From Streptomyces sp. ISL-66 (lineage in GTDB: Bacteria > Actinomycetota > Actinomycetes > Streptomycetales > Streptomycetaceae): DNA of 64,000 bases. A program made the position numbers and the translations under genes. This document shows, piece after piece, positions 43,744 through 52,545 of the stretch (the stretch's first letter is position 1; each line of letters opens with the position of its first letter). The DNA is taken from positions 1-64,000 of the forward strand of contig NZ_JAGGOW010000095.1 in NCBI RefSeq assembly GCF_018614135.1, written 5' to 3'. The notes under the pieces are model-generated. The model did no database searches. It saw nothing but the letters and a program-made list of their open reading frames with translations, and was not told the origin of the DNA.

Positions 43744-46494
43744 TCAGCGGTGGGCCGGGAACTCCACCACCTGCTGATAGGTGGGCCGGTTCTGCCAGTT
43801 GATCTGCGGATGGGCGAGGCCGCCCACCGGACGCTGCACGATCGCGTCCGCGCACCACTGGTTGCCGGCGGCGCAGGTGCCGTCCGCCGGATACACGGCC
43901 GCCGGGGTGGCCGCGGCCGCCTGCTTGAGCGTGGCGGTCACGGCGTCGCGGCACGCCGGGAGCGATCCGCCCCCGCAGTACGCCCGGGCCAGCGGGCCCG
44001 ACACCGGGCGGCCCAGCACCATACGCAGGTCCTTGTCCGCGTAGCTCCACCAGCCGTACTGGAAGGCCGAGCCGGCGTGTGAACCGGTGGGCCCGTGGCC
44101 CGCGTTGGGCGCCTCGTCGACGCTCAGCGAGGCACGCAGGGCGTCGTAGAGCGGCACCCCGAGCCCGGGCTTGAACTCCGCCTCGACGAGCAGCGGCCAC
44201 CAGGCGTCCATGATCCGGATGGCGTCGGCGTGTGCGTACGCCTTCGACCCCTGCGCGGTCTCCTTGCGTTCGGTGCCCGCCGCCTGCCAGGCCGCGAGCT
44301 TGTCGATCGCGGCGCTGACGGCCGGATCGGTGACCGGCTGGCTGCGCAGTACGGCGAGCAGTTCGGGCAGCAGGTTCTCGGCACGCAGGTCGGTGACGGC
44401 CGCGTCCGCCATGGCCTGGGTGAGCTTGGCCCGGGTCACGCCGCCCGCCGCGACGAGCGGTTTGACACGCTGGTCGAGGAGGTCGCCGCGGTGGACGGAG
44501 CCCATCCCGAAGCCGGCCGAGCTGTAGTCCTTGGCCTGCTTGTTGTTCCAACTGATGTAATAGTCCTGCCCGATGGACTGCGGATGCTCGGCGGGCGGGG
44601 TGTAGGCGGCGGTGTTGGCGGCCGGGTCGAAGCCCTGCCACTCGTACTGCTGCTTGCCCTGGACGGGCAGCCCCGCGTCGACGCCGGCCGCGCGGACCGG
44701 GTTGGATCCGCTGTTGTAGTACGCCGCTTCGCGCGAGTCGGCGTAGAACCAGTTGAAGGCGTAGCCGATGTGCTGGGCAGCCTCCTGGAAGGTGCGGGCG
44801 TCCTTCACGTAGGAGGGGTCGTTCAGCATCTGGAAGCCGATGATCGAGTCGGCCTCGTGGCGGTAGGTGGAGCGCAGCGCGGTGTAGGCGACGGGCTTGC
44901 CGGCGACGGCTGCCCGGTGGGTGACGATGCCGTAGTGGGTGCGCCACACCTGCATGCGGTACGAGCCGTCGGGAGTGGAGTCGGCGACGGAGGACTTCCA
45001 GGCGTTGGTGTGCTCCAGCTTCTCCATGGGCGTGCAGGTGCCGCGGTAGAGGTAGGAGGTGCTCGCCTTGGTGGGGGCGCCGCCGCCCGGCTCGCACAGT
45101 TCGACGGCGAAGGTGTCGGTGATGTCCTGGCCCGCGGAGGTGGCGCTCCAGGCGTAGTCCTGGCCGCGGCCGAGCTGGACGTACATGCTGACGCCGGCGA
45201 AGGAGGCGCCGCGCGCGCTGATGCCGGGGCCCTGGAGCTCCTGGAGCACGAGGAATTGAGGGGCGAGGTAGCCGGTCTGCGGGCCGAACACGGCGACCGG
45301 GTGGCCGCTCGCGGTCTTCGCTCCGGAGACGAGCAGCGCGTTGGACATGCTCTGCTTCATCGGCCTCGGCGGATCGGCCGCCGCGGCGGTCGCGGCCGAG
45401 CCCGTACGGTCGTACACGAGAGGTTCGGCGCTGACCGAGCCGGCGTCGGGCAGGGCCCTGCCCTGCGCTACGGCCGGCTTCTGGGCGTACGGGAAGCTCG
45501 AGCCGTCGTGCACGGTCAGCACGGCTTCCGGGTCCTCGCGCTCACGGAAGGACTCCCAGACGCGGGTGCCCTCCTCGATGCCGTACTTCTGCTGCGCGGA
45601 CAGCAGGGAGAGCGCGGCCTGCACCTCGCCGCCTCCGCCGCCGCCGAACAGGCCGCCGACGACGGAGGCGAGGGCGATCAGGTCGGTGAGCTTGAAGGGC
45701 TGGATCTCACCGGCGTTGGTGACGGAGTCGATGTGGCCGGTCAGCACGTACTCGCCGGGGAAGTAGCGGCCGTTCTTGGACTGGACGCGGTAGGCGTTGA
45801 TGCCGTCGACGTAGGCCTGCGAGTCCTCCATAGCGATCCGCCCGCGCTCGCCCTCGGTGGTCCGGATCCGGTCCACCTGGGCCTGTAAGTCCGCCTCGGT
45901 GTACGGGGCCTGGGGCCAGAACTGCTGCTCCAGGCCCTGGTTGGCGAGGGCCCCGCCCGCGAAGGGGGTGAGGTCGCCGCGGCCGACGTGACGGAAGAGG
46001 TCCATCTGCCAGAGCCGGTCCTGCGCCGCGGCGTATCCCGCGCCGAATGAAGTCCCGTAGCGGGTGGTCCCCTTGATGTGGGGGACGCCGCTCTTCTTGT
46101 CGCGTGTGATGGTGACGTCGGAGCGGGGGCTGGTGGTGGACTCCACCTGGTCGCCGGGGACGCCGAAGGAGGCGTCGTTGAAGAAGTCGTTGACCTTCGC
46201 GTCGGTGAGCGCCGGATATCCGGCCACCAGCGAGTCGTAGCGGGCCAGTTGGTCGGAGGCGTGGGCGGGCATGGTGCCGAACGCCTTGTGCGCCAGGATC
46301 TGCGCGAGGGTGGCGTTGCCGCTCTGTCCGGGCGGCAGGATGTCGGCGCACTGCCGGCCGCAGTGGTCGGCGATGGGCAGCGGCACGGGCACATCCGCTC
46401 CGGCGGCGGCCGCGGCCGGGGTCAGCAGGGCCGCGCCGAGGGCGATGAGTGCGGTGGCGACGGCAGTTCGCGTACGAGTGGTGGGGCGTCGCAT
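43744..46494 (-). CDS. Penicillin acylase family protein (peptidase S45), secreted
   Basis: A 916-residue precursor. A signal peptide covers about the first 32 residues. The alpha-chain region has DVTITRDKKSGVPHIKGTTRYG and AAQDRLWQMDLFRHVGRGDL. The beta chain should start at Ser 384 in QSMSNALLVSGAKTASGHPV, the self-cleavage site and N-terminal nucleophile of this Ntn-hydrolase family. Members deacylate beta-lactams, homoserine lactones or other amides outside the cell. The length fits the large actinobacterial members. The gene stands alone with its own terminator. Confidence 0.9.
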   Translation of the reverse strand: MRRPTTRTRTAVATALIALGAALLTPAAAAAGADVPVPLPIADHCGRQCADILPPGQSGNATLAQILAHKAFGTMPAHASDQLARYDSLVAGYPALTDAKVNDFFNDASFGVPGDQVESTTSPRSDVTITRDKKSGVPHIKGTTRYGTSFGAGYAAAQDRLWQMDLFRHVGRGDLTPFAGGALANQGLEQQFWPQAPYTEADLQAQVDRIRTTEGERGRIAMEDSQAYVDGINAYRVQSKNGRYFPGEYVLTGHIDSVTNAGEIQPFKLTDLIALASVVGGLFGGGGGGEVQAALSLLSAQQKYGIEEGTRVWESFREREDPEAVLTVHDGSSFPYAQKPAVAQGRALPDAGSVSAEPLVYDRTGSAATAAAADPPRPMKQSMSNALLVSGAKTASGHPVAVFGPQTGYLAPQFLVLQELQGPGISARGASFAGVSMYVQLGRGQDYAWSATSAGQDITDTFAVELCEPGGGAPTKASTSYLYRGTCTPMEKLEHTNAWKSSVADSTPDGSYRMQVWRTHYGIVTHRAAVAGKPVAYTALRSTYRHEADSIIGFQMLNDPSYVKDARTFQEAAQHIGYAFNWFYADSREAAYYNSGSNPVRAAGVDAGLPVQGKQQYEWQGFDPAANTAAYTPPAEHPQSIGQDYYISWNNKQAKDYSSAGFGMGSVHRGDLLDQRVKPLVAAGGVTRAKLTQAMADAAVTDLRAENLLPELLAVLRSQPVTDPAVSAAIDKLAAWQAAGTERKETAQGSKAYAHADAIRIMDAWWPLLVEAEFKPGLGVPLYDALRASLSVDEAPNAGHGPTGSHAGSAFQYGWWSYADKDLRMVLGRPVSGPLARAYCGGGSLPACRDAVTATLKQAAAATPAAVYPADGTCAAGNQWCADAIVQRPVGGLAHPQINWQNRPTYQQVVEFPAHR

Positions 46495-46647
46495 ACGTGC
46501 TCCTCCGTGGGGGGCAGGAACCGGTCACGGGGAGGGTACTGGCAGGTGCTACCACTCAGTAAGATGAACGACCGTCACTTCTTGAGCCGGTTTCGGGCGG
46601 CGGAAATTCCGTTGCCCCGGGCGCCGGGACGGGTAAAGCTCGGTGGT

Positions 46648-46947
46648 ATGTCACAGAGCAGCACAGAACCCCGTACGCGCTCACAACGAGGCGTCGCCGA
46701 TCTCTTCACCGCCGCCGGCCGGCTCGCGGCCATCCCGCGCAAGACGGACCGGCGCGAGCAGTTGCTCGTCCACCTCACCGAGACGCTGTTCTCGGTGGAC
46801 CGCGACTACACGGAGCCCGAGGTCAACGAGTTGCTGCTCACCGTCCACGAGGACTGCGCGGCGCTGCGCCGGTACCTGGTCATCGCCGGGCACCTCACCC
46901 GCACCCGCGACGGGTCCGGCTACCGGCGGGTCACGACCACCCGGTAG
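46648..46947 (+). CDS. DUF2087 domain protein
   Basis: A 99-residue protein. The sequence DRDYTEPEVNELLLTVHEDCAALRRYLVIAGHLTR is the core of DUF2087, a small domain often fused to ArsR-type regulators and predicted to bind nucleic acid. The stop lies 28 bases inside the end of the convergent phosphoesterase gene, so the two 3' ends overlap. No partner is evident. Confidence 0.8.
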   Translation: MSQSSTEPRTRSQRGVADLFTAAGRLAAIPRKTDRREQLLVHLTETLFSVDRDYTEPEVNELLLTVHEDCAALRRYLVIAGHLTRTRDGSGYRRVTTTR

Positions 46948-47684
46948 TGGGTCGTCAGTCGGCCGTCGTCACCGATGACGTGGAAGGCGACGGCCGGCGG
47001 CTCGTCGAAGTGGACGTACTCGTTCTCCCCGGACACTGCCTCCCACGGGAGACGGGTCGTGGACACGACCCCCGGCGCCACCAGCAGCGGCCGCCCCGCG
47101 AAGATGGTCGCCGCACCGGTGTGCGCGTGCCCGCACAGGAACGCCGTCAGGTGCGGGTGCCGCTCGGCGAGCGCCGCCAGCCGCTCCTCGCCGAACTGCC
47201 GGATCTCGTCCACGTACGGGATGTGCAGCGGCACGGGCGGGTGGTGGAAGGCGACCAGTACGGGTACCTCGCGCGGGGTGTCCGTGAGCACCCCGTCCAG
47301 CCACGCCAGCGTCGAGTCCTCCAGGTAACCGTGGTGTTCACCGGGCACGGAGGAATCACACACCGCGAGCACGAAGCCCTCACCGCGCAGCACCTGGTCG
47401 ACCGGGGCCGCGGACGGCCGTCCCTCTCCCAGCAGACCGCGCCGGAAGCCGGCGCGGTCGTCGTGGTTTCCGGGACAGACGACCAGGGGGTGGCGGGAGA
47501 TCAGGGCCTTGCGCGCCTCCTCGTACTGCGCGCCGGTCGCGTGATCGGTGATGTCACCGCTGACCACAACCGCGTCGAGCGCGTACGGAAGCCCCTCCAG
47601 GTACTCCATGACGGCGCGGGTGCGTTCGGCGGCCCGGTCGCCGCCGTCGAAGTGGACATCGCTCAGGTGGGCGATCACGATCAC
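46920..47684 (-). CDS. Calcineurin-like metallophosphoesterase
   Basis: A 254-residue enzyme. The metal-binding series is intact: HLSDVHFDG, VVSGDITD, CPGNHDD, AFHHPP and CGHAHTGA. This is the layout of class III cyclic nucleotide phosphodiesterases and related phosphatases (CpdA-like). GTG at 47684 starts directly before the first motif. The 3' end overlaps the convergent DUF2087 gene by 28 bases. The substrate is unknown; cyclic nucleotides are the usual guess. Confidence 0.86.
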   Translation of the reverse strand: MIVIAHLSDVHFDGGDRAAERTRAVMEYLEGLPYALDAVVVSGDITDHATGAQYEEARKALISRHPLVVCPGNHDDRAGFRRGLLGEGRPSAAPVDQVLRGEGFVLAVCDSSVPGEHHGYLEDSTLAWLDGVLTDTPREVPVLVAFHHPPVPLHIPYVDEIRQFGEERLAALAERHPHLTAFLCGHAHTGAATIFAGRPLLVAPGVVSTTRLPWEAVSGENEYVHFDEPPAVAFHVIGDDGRLTTHYRVVVTRR

Positions 47685-47931
47685 GCCGGTGGCTCCTTCT
47701 GTCCGTCGGGGAGGGCCGGATCGTCGGTACGATCCGCGCGGCGCGCCACCTGCCCCGGCCCCCGAGCCCGTCCCCGTGCTCGTCCTGTGGCCGTCCCGTC
47801 CCGCCTCAGGGCCGTCGCCGACAGCCGCCGCGAGGACCAACGTATCCGATGGCGTCCCGGGGGCCTTCGGGCGGTCGCTTCGACGGACGCCCGGCAGCCC
47901 GGCGCGGCCCGCCCCGTCTCGTCTCCTGCGG

Positions 47932-48330
47932 TCAGGGTCGGTCGTACCAGGAGAGCGCCGCGATCCGCCAGCCGTCCGGGGTGCGCACGAACTGGATGGA
48001 TTTGGTCCCGCCCCCCTCGAACGGCTCCCCGTCGAGGATCCCGGACTTGCCGTACTCGCCGAACCGGGACGCGATGTCGCCCACGATCTCGGTCCGTTCC
48101 GAGGTCTCCCACTCCGAGAACTCCACCAGGCGCCCCTCGGCCAGCAGCCGCTCACGGGGCGCGATGAACTCCTCGACGGTGTAAACGGCGAACTCCGTAC
48201 CGGACTTGACGATCACCCCGCCCGGAAGCATCAACCGCCGGATCCTGCCCACGTCGGCCGTCTTTCCGCCCCGGTTGTCGAAGGCGCCGAAGAACTCGGC
48301 GGTCAGCACGTCTATTTCGGTCCTGGACAT
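47932..48330 (-). CDS. Nuclear transport factor 2-like protein (SnoaL/DUF4440 type)
   Basis: A 132-residue protein with the cone-like NTF2 fold pattern: FFGAFDNRGGKTADVGRIRRLMLPGGVIVKSG near the start, a middle acidic region, and a closing SIQFVRTPDGWRIAALSWYDR. Such proteins are small isomerase-like or dimerisation domains, and no specific reaction can be given. The ATG at 48330 gives the usual length. The 247 bp between it and the phosphoesterase show no gene. Confidence 0.75.
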   Translation of the reverse strand: MSRTEIDVLTAEFFGAFDNRGGKTADVGRIRRLMLPGGVIVKSGTEFAVYTVEEFIAPRERLLAEGRLVEFSEWETSERTEIVGDIASRFGEYGKSGILDGEPFEGGGTKSIQFVRTPDGWRIAALSWYDRP

Positions 48331-48458
48331 GGCGCGACCGTAACAGCACCGCCTCGTTGCCGGCCGCGCGGGCGCGGCGCTCCCACTCAAGCGCCGACCC
48401 GGCCTCGTAGCGCAGCCGCAGGCCGGGAGGGCCAACGCCGCCGTGTGCGTGGCGCGCG

Positions 48459-48893
48459 TCACCGGTGGTCGTGCGCGCCCTCGGCGATGAGGGAGACGCC
48501 CATGCCCAGCAGCCACACGTCCTTGGCCAGCGCGATCCCCTGCTCGGTCGGGCGCAGGCCGCCTTCCTGCCGCATCCCCGGCGTGCGCAGGTAGAGCCCG
48601 AGGGTGCCGACGGAGAACGCGGTCAGCGCGGCCCCGGCGACGGCGGCGGGCACGACCGGCACGAGCAGTGCGGCGGCGATGGCGAGCTCTCCGGCAGCGA
48701 GCAGCCGGACGAACCTGCGGGCGTCCTGCTTGCCCAGGAACGGGTAGGTCATGGTGGCGAACTGGTGCAACCCCTGCGCCGTGGCCTCGTCCGCGCCGAG
48801 TTTCGAGATGCCGGAGCTCAGGAAGAACGTGCCGGCCGTGAGCCTGAGCGGAAGTTGCCGGGCCGTGGAACACCATGCCGAAGCGGATGCCAT
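48459..48893 (-). CDS. DoxX-family membrane protein
   Basis: A 144-residue protein with about four hydrophobic segments and the DoxX-type start LTAGTFFLSSGISKLGADE. Members are poorly characterised; some take part in redox stress complexes. GGGAGGATCC precedes the ATG at 48893. It stands 131 bp from the MFS gene transcribed in the same direction. Confidence 0.8.
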   Translation of the reverse strand: MASASAWCSTARQLPLRLTAGTFFLSSGISKLGADEATAQGLHQFATMTYPFLGKQDARRFVRLLAAGELAIAAALLVPVVPAAVAGAALTAFSVGTLGLYLRTPGMRQEGGLRPTEQGIALAKDVWLLGMGVSLIAEGAHDHR

Positions 48894-49024
48894 GCGGATC
48901 CTCCCAACAGTGACCCCACGTACCACCCTGCCACCCCTTCGATGCATGTCAAACGGGAGCCGATCCGAAGCTGAAGGCGAGGGGGTGCTCCGCTCCTGAA
49001 GTAGTCCTGCGTGTACTTCCTCGC

Positions 49025-50257
49025 TCACCGGACCAAGGCCGCCGTCCCGCTCAGGTCCTGATCGGTGGAGGCGGGCCGCACGGCGCGCATCCGCCCGTAC
49101 GCGTACACGCATCCGGCGAGTGCGAGGTCCGACAGCAGCATGAAGCCGATCGAGTACGAGTCCTTCGCGCTGTAGATCGCACCCATCACCAGCGGGGGCA
49201 CGAAGCCGCCGAGGCCGCCCATCGCTCCGACGATGCCCGTCACGCTGCCCACCTGAGGCTGCGGCGTCACCTGCGACACCAGCGCGAAGACGCTGCCGCT
49301 GGCCGTCCCGAGTCCGGCCGCCATCACCAGCAGGGCGAGCGTGCCGACGGGGTTCATCGCCGGGTCGAAGGCCTGCACGATCGCGAGGAGAGCCACCAGG
49401 CCCAGAGCCCCGGCCGTTACCTGTGCGGGGTGGATCCAGTCCGACAGCCAGCCGCCGACCGGCCGGAAGACCACCGTGACCAGGGCGAAGCCCGCCGCCT
49501 TGGTCCCGGCGTCGGTGGCCGAGAGCCCGTACCAGGTCTTCAGGTACGTCGGCAGGTACACCCCGAACGCGACGATCCCTCCGAACCCGATCGCGTACAG
49601 CGCGGCCAGCTCCCCCGTCACCCGCAGTCGCCCCGCGCCGCGAAGTCGCGAGGCGATCGATGCCGTCGGCACGGGCCGGTCGGGTCGGTCCCTGAGCAGC
49701 ACGGCCGCCAGGACGGCGTACCCGGCGAGCGCCAGTGCCACCACGAGGAAGGGCAGGTCGGGATCGTGTGCGGCGATGCGCGGTGTGACGTACCCGGACA
49801 GCGCGACACCGCCCATGCCCATCCCGAAGACGCCCAGGGCGAAGCCGCGCCGGTCGGGCGGGAACCAGGAGTTGACCAGGGGGATCCCGATCGCGAACGT
49901 CGTGCCGCCCAGGCCCAGCAAGAAGCCGACCACGAGCGTCAGGCCGTAGCTGTCGCGTGCGGGGATCAGCAGCAGCACGGGCACGATGGTGAGCGCGGAC
50001 ACCACGGGGAACATCAGCCTCGCCCCGTAGCGGTCGGTGAGCGCACCCACCGGGATCCGTCCCAGCGACCCGACCAGCACCGGCACCGCGACGAGCAGCG
50101 ACTGCTGGAACGAGGAGAGGCGGAGCCGGTCCCCGTAGTCACCGGCCAGCGGCGCGACCAGGTCCCACGCCCAGAAGGTGAGCGTGAACCCGAGCGTCGC
50201 GAGGACCAGATTGCGGTACGCGGCGCCCGAGGGCCGCGATGTCGACGTGGCGTCCAT
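49025..50257 (-). CDS. MFS permease, nitrate/nitrite (NarK-like) type
   Basis: A 410-residue 12-segment protein. FTLTFWAWDLVAPL in the first segment, RIPVGALTDRYGARLMF in the 2-3 loop, and GLGGTTFAIGIPLVNSWFPPDRRGFALGVFGMGMGG resemble the nitrate signature region of NarK-type nitrate/nitrite porters. A second signature-like stretch is GIVGAMGGLGGFVPPL. It probably imports nitrate or exports nitrite. The ATG at 50257 gives a standard N terminus. No nitrate reductase genes are nearby. Confidence 0.83.
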   Translation of the reverse strand: MDATSTSRPSGAAYRNLVLATLGFTLTFWAWDLVAPLAGDYGDRLRLSSFQQSLLVAVPVLVGSLGRIPVGALTDRYGARLMFPVVSALTIVPVLLLIPARDSYGLTLVVGFLLGLGGTTFAIGIPLVNSWFPPDRRGFALGVFGMGMGGVALSGYVTPRIAAHDPDLPFLVVALALAGYAVLAAVLLRDRPDRPVPTASIASRLRGAGRLRVTGELAALYAIGFGGIVAFGVYLPTYLKTWYGLSATDAGTKAAGFALVTVVFRPVGGWLSDWIHPAQVTAGALGLVALLAIVQAFDPAMNPVGTLALLVMAAGLGTASGSVFALVSQVTPQPQVGSVTGIVGAMGGLGGFVPPLVMGAIYSAKDSYSIGFMLLSDLALAGCVYAYGRMRAVRPASTDQDLSGTAALVR

Positions 50258-50460
50258 CCCGTCAGTCAAGACGCCACGGACCGGCCGGTCGCGCAGGACT
50301 GAGCCGAACGGGCGGGACTGGGCCGAACGGGCCACGAGCCACGGATCACGGCCCACGGATCACGGCACGCGGATCACGGCACGGCCCGCGGAGACTGGCA
50401 CCGGCACCGGCCCCCACGAGCCCCGGATGCCCCGAGTCGTGCTCGGGGGCGGCACGGTGG

Positions 50461-51903
50461 TTACCCCCTGTACGTCTCCAGCAGCCTGAGCCAGATCTCG
50501 CTGATCGTCGGGAACGCCGGGACCGCGTGCCACAGGCGGTCGACCGGGACCTGCGCCGCGACCGCGATCGTCGCCGCGTGCAGGAGCTCGGCCGCGCCCG
50601 GGCCGACGAAGGTGACGCCGAGGAGGATCTCGCGGTCCAGGTCGACCACCATGCGGGCCCGGCCCCGGTAGCCGTCGGCGTACAGGCCGGCGCCGGAGAC
50701 CTTGCCCAGGTCGTAGTCGACGGCGCGGACGCGGTGCCCGGCCCGCTCCGCCTCCGCGAGGGTCAGGCCCACCGACGCGGCCTCGGGGTCGGTGAAGACG
50801 GCCTGCGGGAGCGCCTCCGTATCGGCGGTCGCCGCGTGCCGGCCCCAACGGCCGGTGTCGAGCGGCGTGTTGCCGTCCGCGTTGCCGCCTGCGCGGGCGG
50901 CGATGACGGCCCCCGCGATCCGGGCCTGGTACTTGCCCTGGTGGGTGAGGAGCGCACGGTGGTTGACGTCGCCGACGGCGTACAGCCAGTCGATCCCGGG
51001 GACCCGGCAGCTGTCGTCCACCGCGATCCACCCGCCCGACGCGAGGCCGACGGTGTCCAGTCCGATGTCCTCGGTGCGCGGCGCCCGGCCGGTCGCCATC
51101 AGCAGCTCGTCGGCCTCCAGGGCCTCGCCGCCTTCGAGCACCACGGTCACGGGACCGGTCGAACCATCCCGCACGACGGACTCCACGGCCACCCCGGTAC
51201 GGACCACCGCGCCGGCCTCGCGCAGCGCCTGCGCCACCAGTTCGCCGGCGAACGGCTCCATGCGGGGCAGCAGCCCGGACCCCCGTACGAGCACGGTCAC
51301 TTGGGAGCCGAGCGCCTGCCAGGCGGTGGCCATCTCGGCGGCCACGACCGAACCGCCGACGATCAGCAGCCGGCCCGGAGCCGCCTGCGCGGACGTCGCC
51401 TCGCGGCTGGTCCAGGGGCGGGCCTCCGCGAGGCCGGGCACGTCGGGGATCACGGCCCGGGTGCCGGTCGCGACGACCACGGCGTGCCGGGCGGAGAGGA
51501 CGTTGTGCTCCCCTTCGGGACTGGTCACGGCGACCTTCCGGATGCCGTAGAGCCGCCCGTGGCCGCGGTACACATCGGCGCCGATCGACTCCAGCCAGTC
51601 GACCTGGCCGTCGTCCTTCCAGCTGCCGGTCCAGTAGTCCCGGTGCGCGAACACCGCCTCCGCGTCCAGCGGGCCGGCCGCGGCCGCCCCGAGACCGGGC
51701 ACCCGGCGCGCGTCGGCGCGGGCCAGCGCCGGCCGCAGCAGGGCCTTGCTGGGCACGCAGGCCCAGTACGAGCACTCGCCGCCCACCAGCTCGCTCTCGA
51801 CCAGGGCCGTACTGAGCCCCGCGGCGCGGGTCCGGTCGACGATGTTCTCGCCGGCCGGTCCCCCGCCGAGCACCACTACGTCGTACTCCACTGCTTCAGT
51901 CAT
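50461..51903 (-). CDS. FAD-dependent pyridine nucleotide-disulphide oxidoreductase
   Basis: A 480-residue flavoprotein. The FAD motif is VVVLGGGPAGENI. The redox pair is Cys 44/Cys 49 in GGECSYWACVPSK, the CxxxxC spacing of the glutathione reductase/lipoamide dehydrogenase group. LIVGGSVVAAEMATAW is the NAD(P) site and YAVGDVNHRALLTHQGKYQ the second FAD motif. The C-terminal interface has HAVPAFPTISE with the active-site histidine. It may be a dihydrolipoamide dehydrogenase-like or mercuric reductase-like enzyme of unknown substrate. It is followed upstream by thioredoxin in the same direction. Confidence 0.87.
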   Translation of the reverse strand: MTEAVEYDVVVLGGGPAGENIVDRTRAAGLSTALVESELVGGECSYWACVPSKALLRPALARADARRVPGLGAAAAGPLDAEAVFAHRDYWTGSWKDDGQVDWLESIGADVYRGHGRLYGIRKVAVTSPEGEHNVLSARHAVVVATGTRAVIPDVPGLAEARPWTSREATSAQAAPGRLLIVGGSVVAAEMATAWQALGSQVTVLVRGSGLLPRMEPFAGELVAQALREAGAVVRTGVAVESVVRDGSTGPVTVVLEGGEALEADELLMATGRAPRTEDIGLDTVGLASGGWIAVDDSCRVPGIDWLYAVGDVNHRALLTHQGKYQARIAGAVIAARAGGNADGNTPLDTGRWGRHAATADTEALPQAVFTDPEAASVGLTLAEAERAGHRVRAVDYDLGKVSGAGLYADGYRGRARMVVDLDREILLGVTFVGPGAAELLHAATIAVAAQVPVDRLWHAVPAFPTISEIWLRLLETYRG

Positions 51904-51943
51904 ACGGGCCAGTCTCACCGCGGGGAGAGGGCCCGTCACGCAC

Positions 51944-52366
51944 TCAGGCGTCCGGCGTGCCGGACTCTCCGGCGCCGGAGCCGCCCGTGGCGCCGTCCGT
52001 CGCGCCGCTCTTCTCCGCGGCGATCTTGGCGCGCACGTCGTCCATGTCCAGGGCGCGGGCCTGCGCGATGAGGTCCGTCAGCGCGGCCTCCGGCAGGGCG
52101 CCGGGCTGGGAGAAGATCGCCACCTGGTCACGGACGATCATCAGGGTCGGGATCGAGCTGATCTGGAAGGCTCCGGCCAGCTCCTGCTGCGCCTCGGTGT
52201 CCACCTTGGCGAAGACCAGGTCGGGGTTGGCCTCGGCGGCCTTCTCGTAGACCGGGGCGAACTGCAGGCAGGGGCGGCACCAGCCCGCCCAGAAGTCGAT
52301 CAGGACGAACGGGTTTTCGCTCACCGTCTGATCGAAGTTCTCCTTGGTGAGTTCGACAGTAGCCAC
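51944..52366 (-). CDS. Thioredoxin with WCRPC active site
   Basis: A 140-residue thioredoxin. The fold is normal (VLIDFWAGWCRPCLQFAPVYEKAA, SSIPTLMIVRDQ with the cis-proline). The active site reads WCRPC (Cys 30, Cys 33) rather than WCGPC, which should shift its redox potential. A Gly/Ala-rich tail of about 20 residues follows the domain. It lies 40 bp upstream of the disulphide oxidoreductase gene, so the pair may be co-transcribed and could act together. Confidence 0.88.
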   Translation of the reverse strand: MATVELTKENFDQTVSENPFVLIDFWAGWCRPCLQFAPVYEKAAEANPDLVFAKVDTEAQQELAGAFQISSIPTLMIVRDQVAIFSQPGALPEAALTDLIAQARALDMDDVRAKIAAEKSGATDGATGGSGAGESGTPDA

Positions 52367-52545
52367 GGTTCTCCAGACCTCCTGATTGCTGCATCGCTTT
52401 CATTCCCTGAACGAACGGCCCGCGCGAAGCATTCCTGGCGCGCTCGACGATCTCAACCGCTCCGCCGCGCGAAAGATGCGACACGACCGATTCCGGCACT
52501 GATCGCGACACCGCCGAGCGGGTGCGGGGCCGCTCCCTCCTCGGA

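Noticed and set aside
44095..45888. A 597-codon plus-strand frame inside the acylase gene
   Set aside because: It mirrors the acylase coding strand, and its composition (Gly/Val/Arg-rich) is typical of antisense frames.
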